Assembly (NCBI GenBank): GCA_018287875.1
Contig: JAGVVL010000018.1
Span: 2,720,501 to 2,784,500, forward strand
Source: Nigrospora sphaerica
Lineage: Eukaryota > Ascomycota > Sordariomycetes > Amphisphaeriales > Apiosporaceae
Direction of reading: 5' to 3'
DNA length: 64,000 nt
Both the position numbers and the translations under genes were made by a program. Position 1 is the stretch's first letter. The number at the start of each line of letters is the position of its first letter. Below the pieces are notes generated by a model. It did not search any database. It was not told the origin of the DNA and worked only from the letters and a program-made list of their open reading frames with translations. Positions 34,360-45,821 of the stretch are shown in pieces.

Positions 34360-34905
34360 GATCCTGGGCCAAGGAGAAGGCAAGCCGACGAGACTCCGCT
34401 TATCTGTTTCGTCATAGGTTAGGCCGCCTGCGCAGCTTCATCCCGGATTCGGGCCTTACCATCGTCCAGAGGCAGGCTACCTTATGGCAAGCGTCCGCGG
34501 AGCCTCACTTGGGAGCCACAATGGGTTCGAACGACCTAGATGAGGGACGGCCCGAGTAAAGGGGGATGGATGCATCCGTGCTGAAAATGAGTAACTCGGA
34601 ATATCGCGAGCGGGCTCATCTTCGGCGACGCCCCCGGTTCGACTCCGGGTCAATCGGTTGGCGACAATGGATGAGAGGAATTGTCAACAGGGCCAAGTTG
34701 TCGCTTGCGCGAGAGAAATACGGATTGTAAAAAAGCAAGCCATTGCCCAGGACTGCGCCCTTCCTGGAAAAATCGGCTGCTGAATGTGGCAGCAGCAGCA
34801 GTGAGATTATACCACGAACAATAACCCAGTCTAGCAATGCTGATAGACCGACTCCCAGCTGGGCTGGGGAGCAAAAAGAATGCTACTGGAGAGAAGCAGA
34901 AGGTG
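34360..34905. other. Spacer with a tRNA 3'-half relic
   Basis: A perfect tRNA T arm sits at 34633-34649 without a matching 5' half. The T5 terminator of tRNA-His (A5 at 34873-34877 on plus) is at the right end. No protein gene. Confidence 0.5.
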
Positions 34906-35019
34906 TGGCGTCTCCCGGAATCGAACCGGGGTCTTCACGGGGCACGTGTAATCATATATCATGAATGAACTCAAGATATTAACCACAACGTGATGTACTG
35001 ACCACTATACTAAGACACC
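34906..35019 (-). tRNA. tRNA-His (GTG) with a long intron
   Basis: On the minus strand the acceptor GGTGTCT pairs with AGACGCC (one G-T pair). The D region TTAGTATAGTGGTCAGTAC matches fungal tRNA-His. The anticodon stem TCACG pairs with CGTGA; the loop TT-GTG-G gives anticodon GTG at 34986-34984. About 42 nt are inserted one base 3' of the anticodon. The T arm CCCGG-TTCGATT-CCGGG is perfect. A T5 terminator lies about 28 nt downstream. Confidence 0.92.
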
Positions 35020-38000
35020 TGTTGGTTGTTGGAAAGTTTTCTCTTATTTCAAACTATAGTGGAGAAAACTTGGCAATGTGGATCCCCGGTAAGCTGTATG
35101 ACGTAGAGCGAGGTGAAGAAACTAAAGTCACGTTCCTCACACCTGACAGTCGGTCGCTTATTGGTCATTTTCAACACTAACAGCTGGTCGGCGACAGTTT
35201 CGTTGCCAGACAAAAGAAATCATTTCCTCCTCTCTGCGTCGGCCGGGCCGGGCCGTGTCCAGGCTCCGGGCAAAGTCGAAGGTGCCGCGGGGCTAGTGCG
35301 TGTCGTCGCGACTAAAGAAAATACACTCGAGGCCCCGATGTGGCCGCCGAGACGTTTCGCGGGTACTTGTCTGCGCAATCGTCTACGCTGCCCCGATATT
35401 CGACGTCGTAGATTCCTTCATCGCCTTGGCATGCTACTTGGCCCCGCGAGTCTCATGAGTACGGTGGCTTACTTCGAGTGTGACCATTCGCGGTAAGATG
35501 GCAGCCAGGGCCGTTGGGTTGACTGTCTTTGCGTTGATCCTCACCCATGTCGATACTCGGCCAGTGACGCCTGCTCATGAGCCAGTTCCCCCGCAAGAAT
35601 ATTTCAAGGCAGCATTTTACTAATCCCTAAGTAACCTAAGGACCATTCGGCTATGTTGGTGCGCCATTTGCTGCGGGATGGAGGAAGTAGGGCGCGGGTT
35701 TCGTTGAAGAAAGTGCACTTTATACCGGTGATCGCGATGCGGGGGTGTTCTGGTCTAGGCGAAGTCGGCACCTGGAGACTTAGAGGAGTCCAATGAATCG
35801 AAAACAGATTGCGTTCTCGGAATCTCTGTCAGGCAACCGGTGATGTGTAGGTCTTCAGGCGATGGATTGGCAGCTGGGGTGGATAACGAACTGACTGGAT
35901 GGGATCTGTGACCTTGTAAAGGCACACAGGATTCGAACAATCTTCCATTGAGGCCACGAGACGGCTGCAAGTAACTTCTTGGACAGCAAATTTCGCAAAT
36001 GGCCCATGAATAAACAAGTACATCCATGAAGGTCGTAATACGCGGAGGGATGGCTTGTCACTGCCCCACGATGTGGTGATCAGCACTTGCTCAATGCCGC
36101 TCTAGACCGGACGTTCAGGGCATGATGGCGAGGCAAGCCGGTACGTCAGTAGCAACCTAACTCATCCATAATATCAAACAAATGGCTTCATGTTATCCGC
36201 TGTAGTTCCTCTGCGTAGATGGGTCAAAAAGGGTGGGCGAGGATGGCGAGGTATTCGGGACCGGGTGGAAGAGGGCGAGAATTCGACACACCAGCAAGTC
36301 CTGGGACACCAGAGATACTGGAATAAACTGTGGCTTTTCCAAAGTGGCGCCATTCTCATACCACCTGCTGTTTCTGGCCCGCGCGAGCCATACTCGAGAC
36401 ATGTGCCCGGAAGAGGACATGTCTCCCCTTTGGTTGGCCGGGGGGAAACAACCGTAGAGGCGACAACAACTCGGTAGAGTCTCCTGAAAACGACGTCGGT
36501 TTAATCTGCCGCATAAGCCCGTGCGGGGACTCCTCTTCGATGAAGTGTACAACCCACGACAGAACCTGTAACGGATCGTGATGGGCGGCTTATTCCCTCT
36601 TGTGACTGCCCCTTTCGCACTTACAATTTTGAGAGACAACGTGAGCGGACTTTAGCCCAGTACCCTCCATCATGTAACTTGTCGACCTTTCGGCCTGTTT
36701 TCAACCCTTGAGGCTTTAGTGAATGCCTTGACTCACGACTTTGTGCCTACAACACTCAACCATCCCTTTTTCACCGTTTTGGGGGACTACGAGGGTGTGA
36801 GACTTGGAGCTTGCCCCTCATCTAACCGGGGGACTTGACCCCTCCGGTAGTGGGAAATCTCCATCATGGATCTGCCATATCAACTGCCGATGGTACGGAG
36901 TAGAATCTGCAAGAGGCAGACGGCTATCTGCAGCCACAACGGGCTCTAGATCTCCGGATACTCGTTCCGGTACCCGTCCGTACATGAATCTCTATCGGGC
37001 CACTTGGCCCCTTGGCTGGCTTATGAGGGGCTAATGGCAGCGGGTGGGCAGGCTGGCAGCATAGGGGCCGGTTGCTGTGGCTTGCCGAAAAAATAGGGAG
37101 AATGCCCATGTTCCGGTACAGAGTTACCGCCGGGCAGCAATTGGACGACAAAAATATCAGAGAGAAAACCCACGGTCGGTGATGGGGATGACGGGGCATT
37201 GCCCATGTGACGATCTGGATCGCGGTGCATCAGATTTCCACGCATCTCAACAGCTCTGCCTGTCGGTGCGGTGGTAGGGTTGCCACCAGGGACAACATTC
37301 GGCCGCAGGGGCGGGGGAAAAAAGCAACACGGCCTTGGGATATGGGGCTTGACCGTATCGCGAGGGGCGAACAGGTTATCTCGTGGTGGTCGTGGTCGAG
37401 GGGCGATCCTGGTGCCCCCCTGAAGTCCCCGCCGAGCCGGGCAGATTAAGGTGGACGGACCCTAACAGGGTCGTAGATGAGACGGCGCATCCCGCACGGT
37501 AGGAGGAGCCTCGACCCGAAGCCGTATGATGACGAAACGAACAAGATAGCTAAGCATGCGTGCAGGCGTTTCATAACGCCTTCGTTCGGCCGAACTCGTA
37601 CGGGACGGTGCCCGACATGAAGTTTCGCGGCAGGAGCGTGGCGCCTGGCGTGGCCTGATCTGGGAGGCGCGGGATGGAACATGATTCGAGAATTCGTGCA
37701 TTATAGAGTCCTCTGCTGTATGTAGCCGTGGGACGGCGCCGGTCTGCCAGCGGTCGCGGGCAGGAAAGTGGAAGGTGCATGTCGGACGGGACGGGATGAA
37801 AATGTGCCTCGAGAAAGGATGTGGGTGTGTGTATGTGTGATGCATAGGTACCAGCCTATCCAGCCGAGGCCAGCATGCGTGGCGACGTGGAACGGTAAGA
37901 TGTACCTACTTACTTCCTACTTTACCTAACAGGTAGTAGGTACCTGGTAGGCAGTGAGGGTAGGAGGTAGTCAGCACATTACTCGAGCGAGAGAGGCGAC

Positions 38001-38748
38001 TGTGGATGGAATTGCCTAGTTCCCAAGCCGGCGATGGGCAAAACCGGGAGCAACAACAAATTCGGGAGGTCATACGAACGCCAGCACGATAATTGCAACT
38101 TGTTCTTCGCCCGGAAGCATTCAGTCGACGGTTCCCGTCGCCCTCAAGCCCCGGTTTCTCAAAGGCGTAAAGAAGTGGCCCCCCATCAGGCCACTGTTCT
38201 CAGGGCACCTGGATCTGGGGAGAGTACCCCGTACATACTTCGTAGGTGCCTGGGTAGCAAGCAGCTTGACCTCCAAAGACCCACAGGTAATTGCTGGGGT
38301 CTCAGCGGCTGGGGCGGCGCTGGCGGGGCCCGACGACAACCTGGACGGAGCCGTCCGATCGAACTATCATCAGCCCACACTGACGGGCTGCACGGTATGG
38401 CAACGCCCGCGACACGCCCGTCTATGGGGTTTATGCTCCCGACTCGGTCTGCCGTAGTGTTTTCGTGGGCGCTCCACAATGCCCAACGTGGGCAATTTGG
38501 CGTCGCTGTCACCTGCTGCGCGTGCTGTTGACCCGAGACGAGCTGCCATTTCATATAAACCGGGGGGGAAGCATCGTAGCGGGCTTATATCAGGCACTTA
38601 CAGCCCCCAATCGAAGACACACAGCCAACAGAATCACACTGCAACTACCTCTCTCGCGCTCTCTCTCTTATTTCCATCTTGACACCGCCGGCATCGCCAA
38701 CGCCCATACCACTACGAATACACAATATCGCGACAACAAACCGTCACC
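35020..38748. other. 3.7-kb region without a recognisable gene
   Basis: Frames are short, on both strands, with no family motif and no plausible chain of exons. A small inverted repeat (37903-37942) was noted. The right end must carry the promoter of the 136-aa gene. Confidence 0.5.
37903..37942. repeat. Small inverted repeat
   Basis: TACCTACT at 37903-37910 and AGTAGGTA at 37935-37942 can form an 8-bp stem, within a stretch rich in TACCTA and GGTAGG words. Confidence 0.5.
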
Positions 38749-39235
38749 ATGGTTCCCGCCGTTACCTACCACGCCCGCCGCTGGAGAACCCTCTTCGAAC
38801 CCGAGGCCCTGAACTTCACCTCCGCGGCGCCCCGCCAGGTCGCCGCGCCCGTCTATACCGCCGCCCCCACCGGCATCCACTGCGGTCTGCCGAAGGCGGC
38901 CCGGGCCGTTCGCAACCCCCGCGCCGCCGTGCTGCTGCTTCCCATGGTAGCTGGTGAGTCGTTCCCGAGAATCACAACCCACCCACCCTCCCTCTTCCTT
39001 TCTTCCCCGCTAACCAGTGTGCTAAGCAGCCACCGGCATCGTCGTCTTAATGGAGAAGCGTCTGGACCAGACCCGGGGGAGCCTCGAGCAGGACCTGAAG
39101 CCGCGGAGCCCCAGCCCCAGCCCCAGTCCCAGCCCCGAAGAGGCTAGACGCATCGCCATGCTGGACGCCTACGGCGACCGATCGAGCTTGGAGGCCCTCA
39201 ATGAAGTCATGAAGATCTACGAGGCCACCAAGTAA
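38749..39235 (+). CDS. Small hypothetical membrane protein, 136 aa
   Basis: Exons 38749-38953 and 39030-39235 (76-nt intron, GTGAGT...AAGCAG) agree in phase. The ATG context is strong (GTCACCATGG). The N-terminal half is basic and lacks acidic residues in its first stretch (MVPAVTYHARRWRTLF), which could serve mitochondrial import. One hydrophobic segment spans the splice junction (AAVLLLPMVAATGIVVLM). It is followed by a charged, Ser-Pro repeat stretch (RSPSPSPSPSPEEARR) and a helical C-terminus (SSLEALNEVMKIYEATK). I do not recognise a family. A single-pass organellar membrane protein is an inference. Confidence 0.72.
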
Positions 39236-39843
39236 ACCCGCCGGGGTATCCTTCCATCACTGGTGTTTTGGTCTATGGGTCACCCAAAGGGGGGGGGAAA
39301 GGCGTTCAACGGTTCCTGGCATGGATTCTTTTTGGGCATGGGGCATCGTATCGGAGACCTGGCATGGTCAGGGGTTTTGACGTTTGCGGCCACGGAAGCC
39401 GCGGAATACACGGTGCAGTCTTCACTCACACGCACACAGCGTGTACATCTGCAGCATACAACATTGTAATTCCCTCTCGTCGGGCTGGTCCCCAGGGAAC
39501 TGAGCGCTGGCGCAACACCAACGGCGCCGCCACCATAACATCTGCATGTTGTTGCCTTTGCTCACTTCCGACGAAGACTGGGCTGGCCCGGGAGTTTTCT
39601 GACCACGGGAGTGGTCCAGGAAGCCGCGTGCTCAGATTTATATTGGGAAATACGCACAATTGATACCACCTACAATCTACCTCTCTTGCCGTTGAACTTC
39701 ATGCCCACCGCGCCCGCTCACTGCTGAGTCTTTTGCGGCTCGTCGCGAGACGAAGTTGAGAATATTGCTTGACGCCAGGCTACCAGGATACACCCACAGC
39801 GCTGCCGGTAAAACATTGCAACTTGTTACAAGATAAGATGACC
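39236..39843. other. Convergent 3' spacer
   Basis: Lies between the stop codons of the 136-aa protein and the MYND protein. No further gene. Confidence 0.5.
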
Positions 39844-40496
39844 TCATGCCAACCCGATTTCCTGTATTTCTTTCATGACCTTCAAGGCTTTACAATCCGC
39901 CTTGTGGCCCAGTTCGTTCCACCCCTTGATTTGACACTCCTGTCGTTACACGTTAGCTTTCAGCCCGTCCCCTGCCCCCGGGGCACAGCACGCCGGACAC
40001 TTCCTCTCACCTTGCTGCAATAGCGCACGCAGCCGCAGCCGGTACAGCGCATCAGTTCCGCGGCGCCGTCGCCGTCGCCGGCGGGGGCGGGCCGGCGGTC
40101 GCAGGCGGCGCAGGCGCGGCCGGAGCCCTGGCTGAGGCGGGCGCCGAGGGCGAGGACGCGGTCGAGGGGGGCGGGGACGGCGCGGACGGCGGGGACGGCG
40201 GCGGCGGGCACGACGACGACGGCCTTTTTGCCCTCGCCGCGGTCGGTGCGGCGCGCGCCCGGCACTGCGAGCGTGGCGCGGCCGCGTCGGAAGGGCCCGA
40301 GGTCGATCGGCGCCTCGAACGTGACGGCGAAGTCTACGCCGCGCCGGTCCGTCACGATGAGCGTCGGCTTCGTCAGCGTCATGTTCTCCTTGACCTGTGC
40401 CAGCAGGCACCACGCCTGCCCTGCCGGCGGCGCCGCCCCGCCCACCGCCGGCAGGTCGTAAAAGGCCGGGATCGCCACCTCGCTCGGCGCCGACAT
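39844..40496 (-). CDS. MYND zinc-finger protein, 193 aa
   Basis: Exons 40496-40011 and 39939-39844 (71-nt intron) join within the finger, after YCSK. The MYND ligands are Cys129 and Cys132 (CAAC), Cys151 and Cys154 (CTGC), Cys160 and Cys164 (YCSKEC), His174 and Cys178 (WNELGHKADC), all present. The preceding 125 residues (VAIPAFYDLP, LLAQVKENMTLTKPTLIVTDRRGVDFAVTFEAP) look like a small beta-rich domain of unknown role. MYND fingers mediate protein-protein contacts; small fungal MYND proteins of this layout are mostly uncharacterised. No SET domain is present, so it is not a SMYD methyltransferase. Confidence 0.85.
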
Positions 40497-41323
40497 GGTC
40501 GCGGGAAGAGGGGCGATGAAACCAAGAAATTAAAAAGACGGGTGATGCCGGGTCCTTGGGAGGCGCTGTCGGTAAAGGGGGGATGTTCGTGCTGAGACCC
40601 GATGAGGTGGCCCCACTTCGTCCCTTTCTTTACCTGGTGGTCTGTTGAAGGCGGAAAAGAGATAATTGAGTGTTTAGGTTCTGCAACCGTATACGTTAGT
40701 ATGGCACGGGAAATACGGACGTGCGATGGTACAGTTGCCTTTGGACTGTGATAGGAGTGAGTTCCTGGTACGGGAAACGAAGCAATACCCCAGCGATGGA
40801 TTGTGAACCGGGAGCTTTGTCAGTTGATGAGAGGCCCCATCACCAAGCTGAAACGCTGCGTCTCCGTGGTGGGGATCGCGTAGCTTCAGACAGTGCGGCA
40901 CCTGTAGAGCATTTTTCAATTCGGTTTTTGCTGATATGTCTCCATGGGCCTAAGGCATTGGAAAGAACCTTCCTTGCCTGGCGTACGCAGTTGACCGGGT
41001 ATTTCGAATACCGAATCTATGGCCGTTCCTGCAGAGTCGAGTGCGGCGGCAGCTTTTCTAGGCTACATGCTCCAAGATCAGGCTCTACCCAGCTCCGTCC
41101 CTATGTCGGTAAGTAAAGTAGGTAGACAGGGCCAGGAGCAGACGGGCAAGTCAACTTCGCCCTACAGTAAAAAAAACAAGAAAGTGAGCATCGCATGGCT
41201 GGGATGCAAATGTACGCAAACACGCTTGATTGTGGTGATTACTGAACTACCTAAAAAAACATGTACCCATGCCGGTATCCCCCTGAACGCCTTTGTGCCT
41301 CATGATCCTGCTATGGAGCCACT
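40497..41323. other. Intergenic, no gene seen
   Basis: Tail of the Rae1 gene on one side and promoter of the MYND gene on the other. No convincing frame. Confidence 0.5.
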
Positions 41324-42467
41324 TTATCGCTTCTTCACGTTGGGACGGGGCTTGCACTCGTCACCCTGAACAGGATGCAGCATGACCTTGTTGGGGTAGC
41401 TCGCGTTGTTGCCTTGGTGTCCCTTGCTCCAATCGTACCCGATGGCGTAGGCGAAGATGGTGCCGCTCTGGTTGAACGTTGTCGCAGTGATGCTGCCACC
41501 AACCGACGGGTACCCCTTCAGGCGATGCTTGGCGTCCTTGTCCCAGAAATGGAACGTGCCGTCGCTTCCTGCGGTACTGAAGGTTCCGTGCTGGGGATGG
41601 AAGGAAATATCGTTGACGCTGTAGACGTTGGTAATGTTGCCCTGGGGCGGATCGCGGTGGCACTTGAAGCTGAAGTTGGAGGTAGCATCCTTCTCCTCCA
41701 CGTACTGAATGGCGCAGCGGCCTTCGATACTTCCGACAGCGAAGCCGGTGGCGTCAGTAAAGCAGCTGACGACGCGCGTCTGCCACTTCAGAGGGCTCTG
41801 GAGAGTCTTGTAGAATTTCATGGGGTCCGAGAGGTTCACGACGTTGATATAGCGGTCGGCGGTACCAATGACCAACAAGTTGTTGCGGACATCCATCGAG
41901 TAGACGCGCTCCTGCGATGTGATGCTACCCACCGGGTTGCTCGTTCGCAGGTCCCAGTACTTGATAGTCTTGTCCCATGATCCCGTCACCAGCATGGTCG
42001 CGTTCGACTGGGGCGCCTCGAAGAACTTGGCGGACTTGATAGGTTGGTCGTGGCCGGCAACCTGTTGCTGCTGGCCCGTCGCCAGATCGCACAGCATGGC
42101 TTTCTTGTCGGCGCCAGCCGAGACGAGCTTCGTGCCATCCTACCAATCTTGTAAGTACGCGAAGGGGGCGCAGTGGCGTTGGAGAGTATTGCATCAAGAC
42201 ACGTACCTTGGAGAAGTCAACACCAAAAACAGGGGCCTCGTGCTCGTACATGAGCTTGCCACGGCTGTTGCCAGAGCCATCGATCTCGTACACGCGGACC
42301 TTCTTGTCCCAACTCGAGACGGCCAGGATATCCGAAGTCGGGCAGAAGGCGAGGTCGGAGATGGTGTCCTCCGGGGGGTCGGTCAGGGCGACGTCCTTGC
42401 TGAGGTCGCCCTGGGTGTTGCTGCTGTTGGCGGCCGCCGAGGTCGCGGCGGAGCCGAAGAGAGACAT
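41324..42467 (-). CDS. rae1: mRNA export factor Rae1/Gle2 (WD40 propeller)
   Basis: Exons 42467-42207 and 42139-41324 (67-nt intron, GTACGT...TTGGTAG) give 358 aa. It starts MSLFGSAATSAAANSS, then successive WD blades: DTISDLAFCPTSDILAVSSWDKKVRVYE, KLVSAGADKKAMLCDLATG, MLVTGSWDKTIKYWDLRT, LLVIGTADRYINVVNL, the Rae1-type loop SPLKWQTRVVSCF and FAVGSIEGRCAIQYVEE, then NDISFHPQHGTFSTAGSDGTFHFWDKD. The GxxEGRxAxxYVxE segment is diagnostic of Rae1/Gle2 and distinguishes it from Bub3. Rae1 binds the GLEBS motif of Nup98 at the pore and helps export poly(A) RNA. Length matches orthologues. Confidence 0.95.
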
Positions 42468-44303
42468 GACGAATGTTGTTCGAGCGTCTCTGGTGTGGAG
42501 ATATCAAAGGGATGATGCGCTCGCTTAAAGCATCGATCGCGTCAACCGCCGGAGGGGAGGTTGAAATGGACTGAGTGCCTCTGTCCGTCGCTCGCGCGTG
42601 CCGGGCTTGGTGCCTACCGCGTTGCTCCCAAGGCTTCCCAAAAATTCCAGTGGAGTCTGAGCAGCTGCCTACATTGGGCAAAGCAGGGCGCATCAGCCTT
42701 TCCCTCGTGTTCCAATAAATGCATACATGCTCCAATCCAGCTCTTGCCACCTGCTTCGGCCCAGTTCCAGCACCTGCCTACTTGTCTGTATGACAGCTCG
42801 AATCTATTGGGAAGAAAAGAAACAGATTTCTGAGCAGATATGGCGAGCGAAGCGACTTTCAGGAGCTTAACTCCAGCTAGGCATGATTCAAGGGCACAAC
42901 CGGGCGCTGTCCAATCCTAAAGCTTCGCGAGATTGGGGATAAAAGCATGGATATCACTCTATCGGGACTTTCGGCCTTCTGGGGGCCCTTCGGCAGCCAA
43001 CCACCGAGCTCCGTGGCCCCACCCGGACGGGATTCTGCTCCATAAAGAAAATTCCATTGCGCGAACCCTTCACGTCCTTTTTTCCTTCCTCTCATGAAAA
43101 AAGGCCCCCTCGCCCAACAAATCGCTATCGAAGCTACACACAGAGACGGCGTTCGCGTCGTCTCCTCTGCCTCCAGCTTTGGGAGAAAGTCCCCGGACAC
43201 CTTGCCCCTTCGGGCGAGACAGCGGAAACGCGCCGCCATAGAAGCACCGCGGCTTACCGTACCTCCCACCTCGTCTCCCTCTCCCTCTCTGCCCCGGACT
43301 GCCGCTCAAATCAGCCGCGCCCACCCGCGCCGGTCCCCTCCTCTTTTCGGCGCCGGAGGGCCTCATGGACGAAGATATGAGTCCGCCTCTCCGGTTGCTG
43401 GCTGGGGGTCGGGCTGCGCGGCGGCGCGTGCTGATGGCTTTTTGGCCGCCGGATGGGGAGCGGGGGGCATCATGGGGTGGGTTGGGATCCTTTTGTCGAG
43501 ATACCACAGTTATGCGATTGCCCACCGGCCACCTCGCGTGACGGCGGGTTACTCGATGGGGCTTATTCTTGGCGCGAGGGGGCCCTTTTTCATCACCTTC
43601 ATCCGCTTGCCGAAATGGCGGCCGATGGGAATGCATTTTACACTCTGGACTTCGTGGGAAGTTCTCACCCGTCATTTCCGTCGCCGTCTTGGACGCTTGC
43701 TCGTGGGTTCTGGGGGGGCTGGCAACAGGTTTATATGATGAAACCATTTATAGAGTCAAGCACTGAGGCATACCCATCGTGGTCTTGCTCATGACGACTC
43801 AACAATGCGTTATGGTATCTGATACAACCTACAGCTAGCATTTGCTTCTTGCCAACACTTATCGCCTCTGACAAGTGTCAAGCGAACTTGTTGTCTTTTA
43901 TCCCCCTAGTTTAGCAGAACAAAATCATTACGCGGAAAATATATTTGAAGATTGACTTTCTAGGAAGTCATAGTGTGATGATTTGACCACACGCAGGTAT
44001 ACTGATCTTTGAATACACTTTTAAGTCCCCTTGCTCCCTTAAATGGTTCACGTTATGAAGTGCACACGACCGTGGAGGCCGACAAAATCCCCCCCTGCCC
44101 AACACCCCCAAGTCCGGGATGGATGTTCCCTTGGACGTCGTGAAACAAGAAATGAATGTGGCCTAACCTCGATACCCACCTGCATCGGGCATACCAGGTA
44201 GCCCTCTGCGCCATGTACACCTGGAAAAGAACAAACATACCGCTCAAATGATGCTTGCCCGCCCGTTGCACTCCTTCCCTGTACGCCGTAGCCATTATAC
44301 ATT
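42468..44303. other. 1.8-kb intergenic region, no gene seen
   Basis: Contains the Rae1 promoter on its left and the 3' end of the next minus-strand gene on its right. Frames between 43000 and 43800 overlap on both strands without motifs. Confidence 0.5.
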
Positions 44304-45821
44304 TCATACTAATCCTCCCAGGACGATTTTGCCCACGCTGCCCACCTCCTGCTTCAAGCCCACCCGACTGGAATCTTCGAATTCCTTGACGACGCCTTGA
44401 ATGATGATTTTGCGAACCTTGGAGTCAGCTTTGGTAAACAAATCCGCAATGGGCGGCGTGCACTCTCTGGCGTTGGGAATCAGGCTCATGAGCCTCGTAT
44501 AGCAGTCGATGAGGACATCGCAAAGCGTGGCAAAGGTTTCAAAGAAGTCCGGATCGAACGGCAGGCTCGGCGTGAGCAGGTGTGTGTATTCCTCTCCAGG
44601 CAGGAGATCGGTGCCCTCACCACCCAGGCCAAACGAGATGACGGCCGTCGGTGTCTGGTTCATGGCACTGGGGCCCGCAATGGAGCCGTTCCTCTCGTTC
44701 TCGGGGAGGATGCCCAGATCGCCCGCGCCTGAGGTCCGACGACCCTTATAGCCCGGACGGCGGAACATCTGAGGCAGACGAGCGCGGGACAACGATGAGG
44801 AATTAACGCCGTTCTCGTTGTGAATCTGCTGGAAGGAATCGAACTCGGTGAGTAGGGTGTTTAGGGAACGGAGGAACTCGAGTGCGTTCGACGAGTTCAG
44901 GTCAATGACGGTTGGCAGCGAAAGCCCCAGGAGAAGGTAGTTTGTCGCGCGCCGGGCCAGTTTGCGGGAGTCAAAGTAGGGCATGCGAGCCAGATCAGGC
45001 TTGTCGAACAGTAGCGTGTTGAACCAGTAAACGCGGCCTTCGTGACTGTCCACCCGCTTGTCAGTACAAGATTCAGACCCAAGTCTCGGTTGAGCACAAG
45101 TCACCCAGCAACAAAGCAACTGAAGTTATCGCCCGGGGGAGGGGGGGGGGGGGCAACCTGGCACATACGCTTTCCGCAGGTAATCGAGTGTTGATATGCG
45201 CTTGTTCGCGATCTCTTGGATATGCTGGTACACGACGGAACCCTCGGGCTGGGGCTGTGGCGGAAGAGAGGGTGCTAGGCCGCCTTGCGCGCTGACCGAG
45301 GCTCTCCCATCGCTTGCCGAAGGTGGTGTCGTCGCAGGATGGTGGCCGTTGGACGTCGGAGCGGTTCGGGTTAGCATCCTGGAGAAGGAATCGACCGAAG
45401 CAGGCGAGTCTTTGGCGTTTTCGTACTCCTTGGTGTATTTGGCCGCAGTTGCCGCCGCGAAGTCGGGAAGCGCGGGCGGATTATCTCCGGCGGCCCTGGG
45501 TTGAACTGTGCTCACACTCGAGTTGCTCGGCCGGCGTTTGCCCTTCCCCGACGAGGAGAAGGAGGCGCGGCGCGCAAGATCGGTGAGTGACGGCCGGCGA
45601 TCGCGGTCTTTGGCCAGGCCGTGGGGTCGTTCTTGCGCCTCGTCGCGGTCGCCGTGGCTGGTGCTGGGTCTCCTACGTGCTGCAGCGGCTTGGGCGGCGC
45701 TGTTGTTGTCGCTGTTGTCGCTGTTGTTGGGGGTTTTGCTGCGCGTGATGCTGCCGGACCTCGATATCGGGAAAGGAGCGGCCTCGTTGGGAGCCGGCGT
45801 CGGCACTATCCAGGACTGCAT
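44304..45821 (-). CDS. Conserved-looking fungal protein of unknown function, 464 aa
   Basis: Exons 45821-45169 and 45045-44304 (123-nt intron, GTATGT...GGACAG, with a long G/C tract) join within KRISTLDYLRKAHEGRVYWFNTLLFDKPDL. The first 190 residues are low-complexity and Ser/Ala/Pro-rich ([20 protein letters not shown]). The remainder looks like a folded helical domain: RKLARRATNYLLLGLSLPTVIDL, LEFLRSLNTLLTEFDSFQQIH, FDPDFFETFATLCDVLIDCYTRLMSLI and DSKVRKIIIQGVVKEFED. Between these lie basic, Gly-rich linkers (FRRPGYKGRRTSGAGD). I do not recognise a named family and assign no function; the helical core looks like a regulatory or scaffold protein. There is no signal peptide or membrane segment. 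Confidence 0.82.

Noticed and set aside
37903..37942. Inverted repeat as a terminator or mobile-element end
   Set aside because: Only an 8-bp stem in simple TACCTA/GGTAGG-rich sequence; no target duplication or ORF nearby.
40801..40870. tRNA-like B box (GGTTCACAATCC) on the minus strand
   Set aside because: T stem and acceptor do not pair; too degenerate to call.
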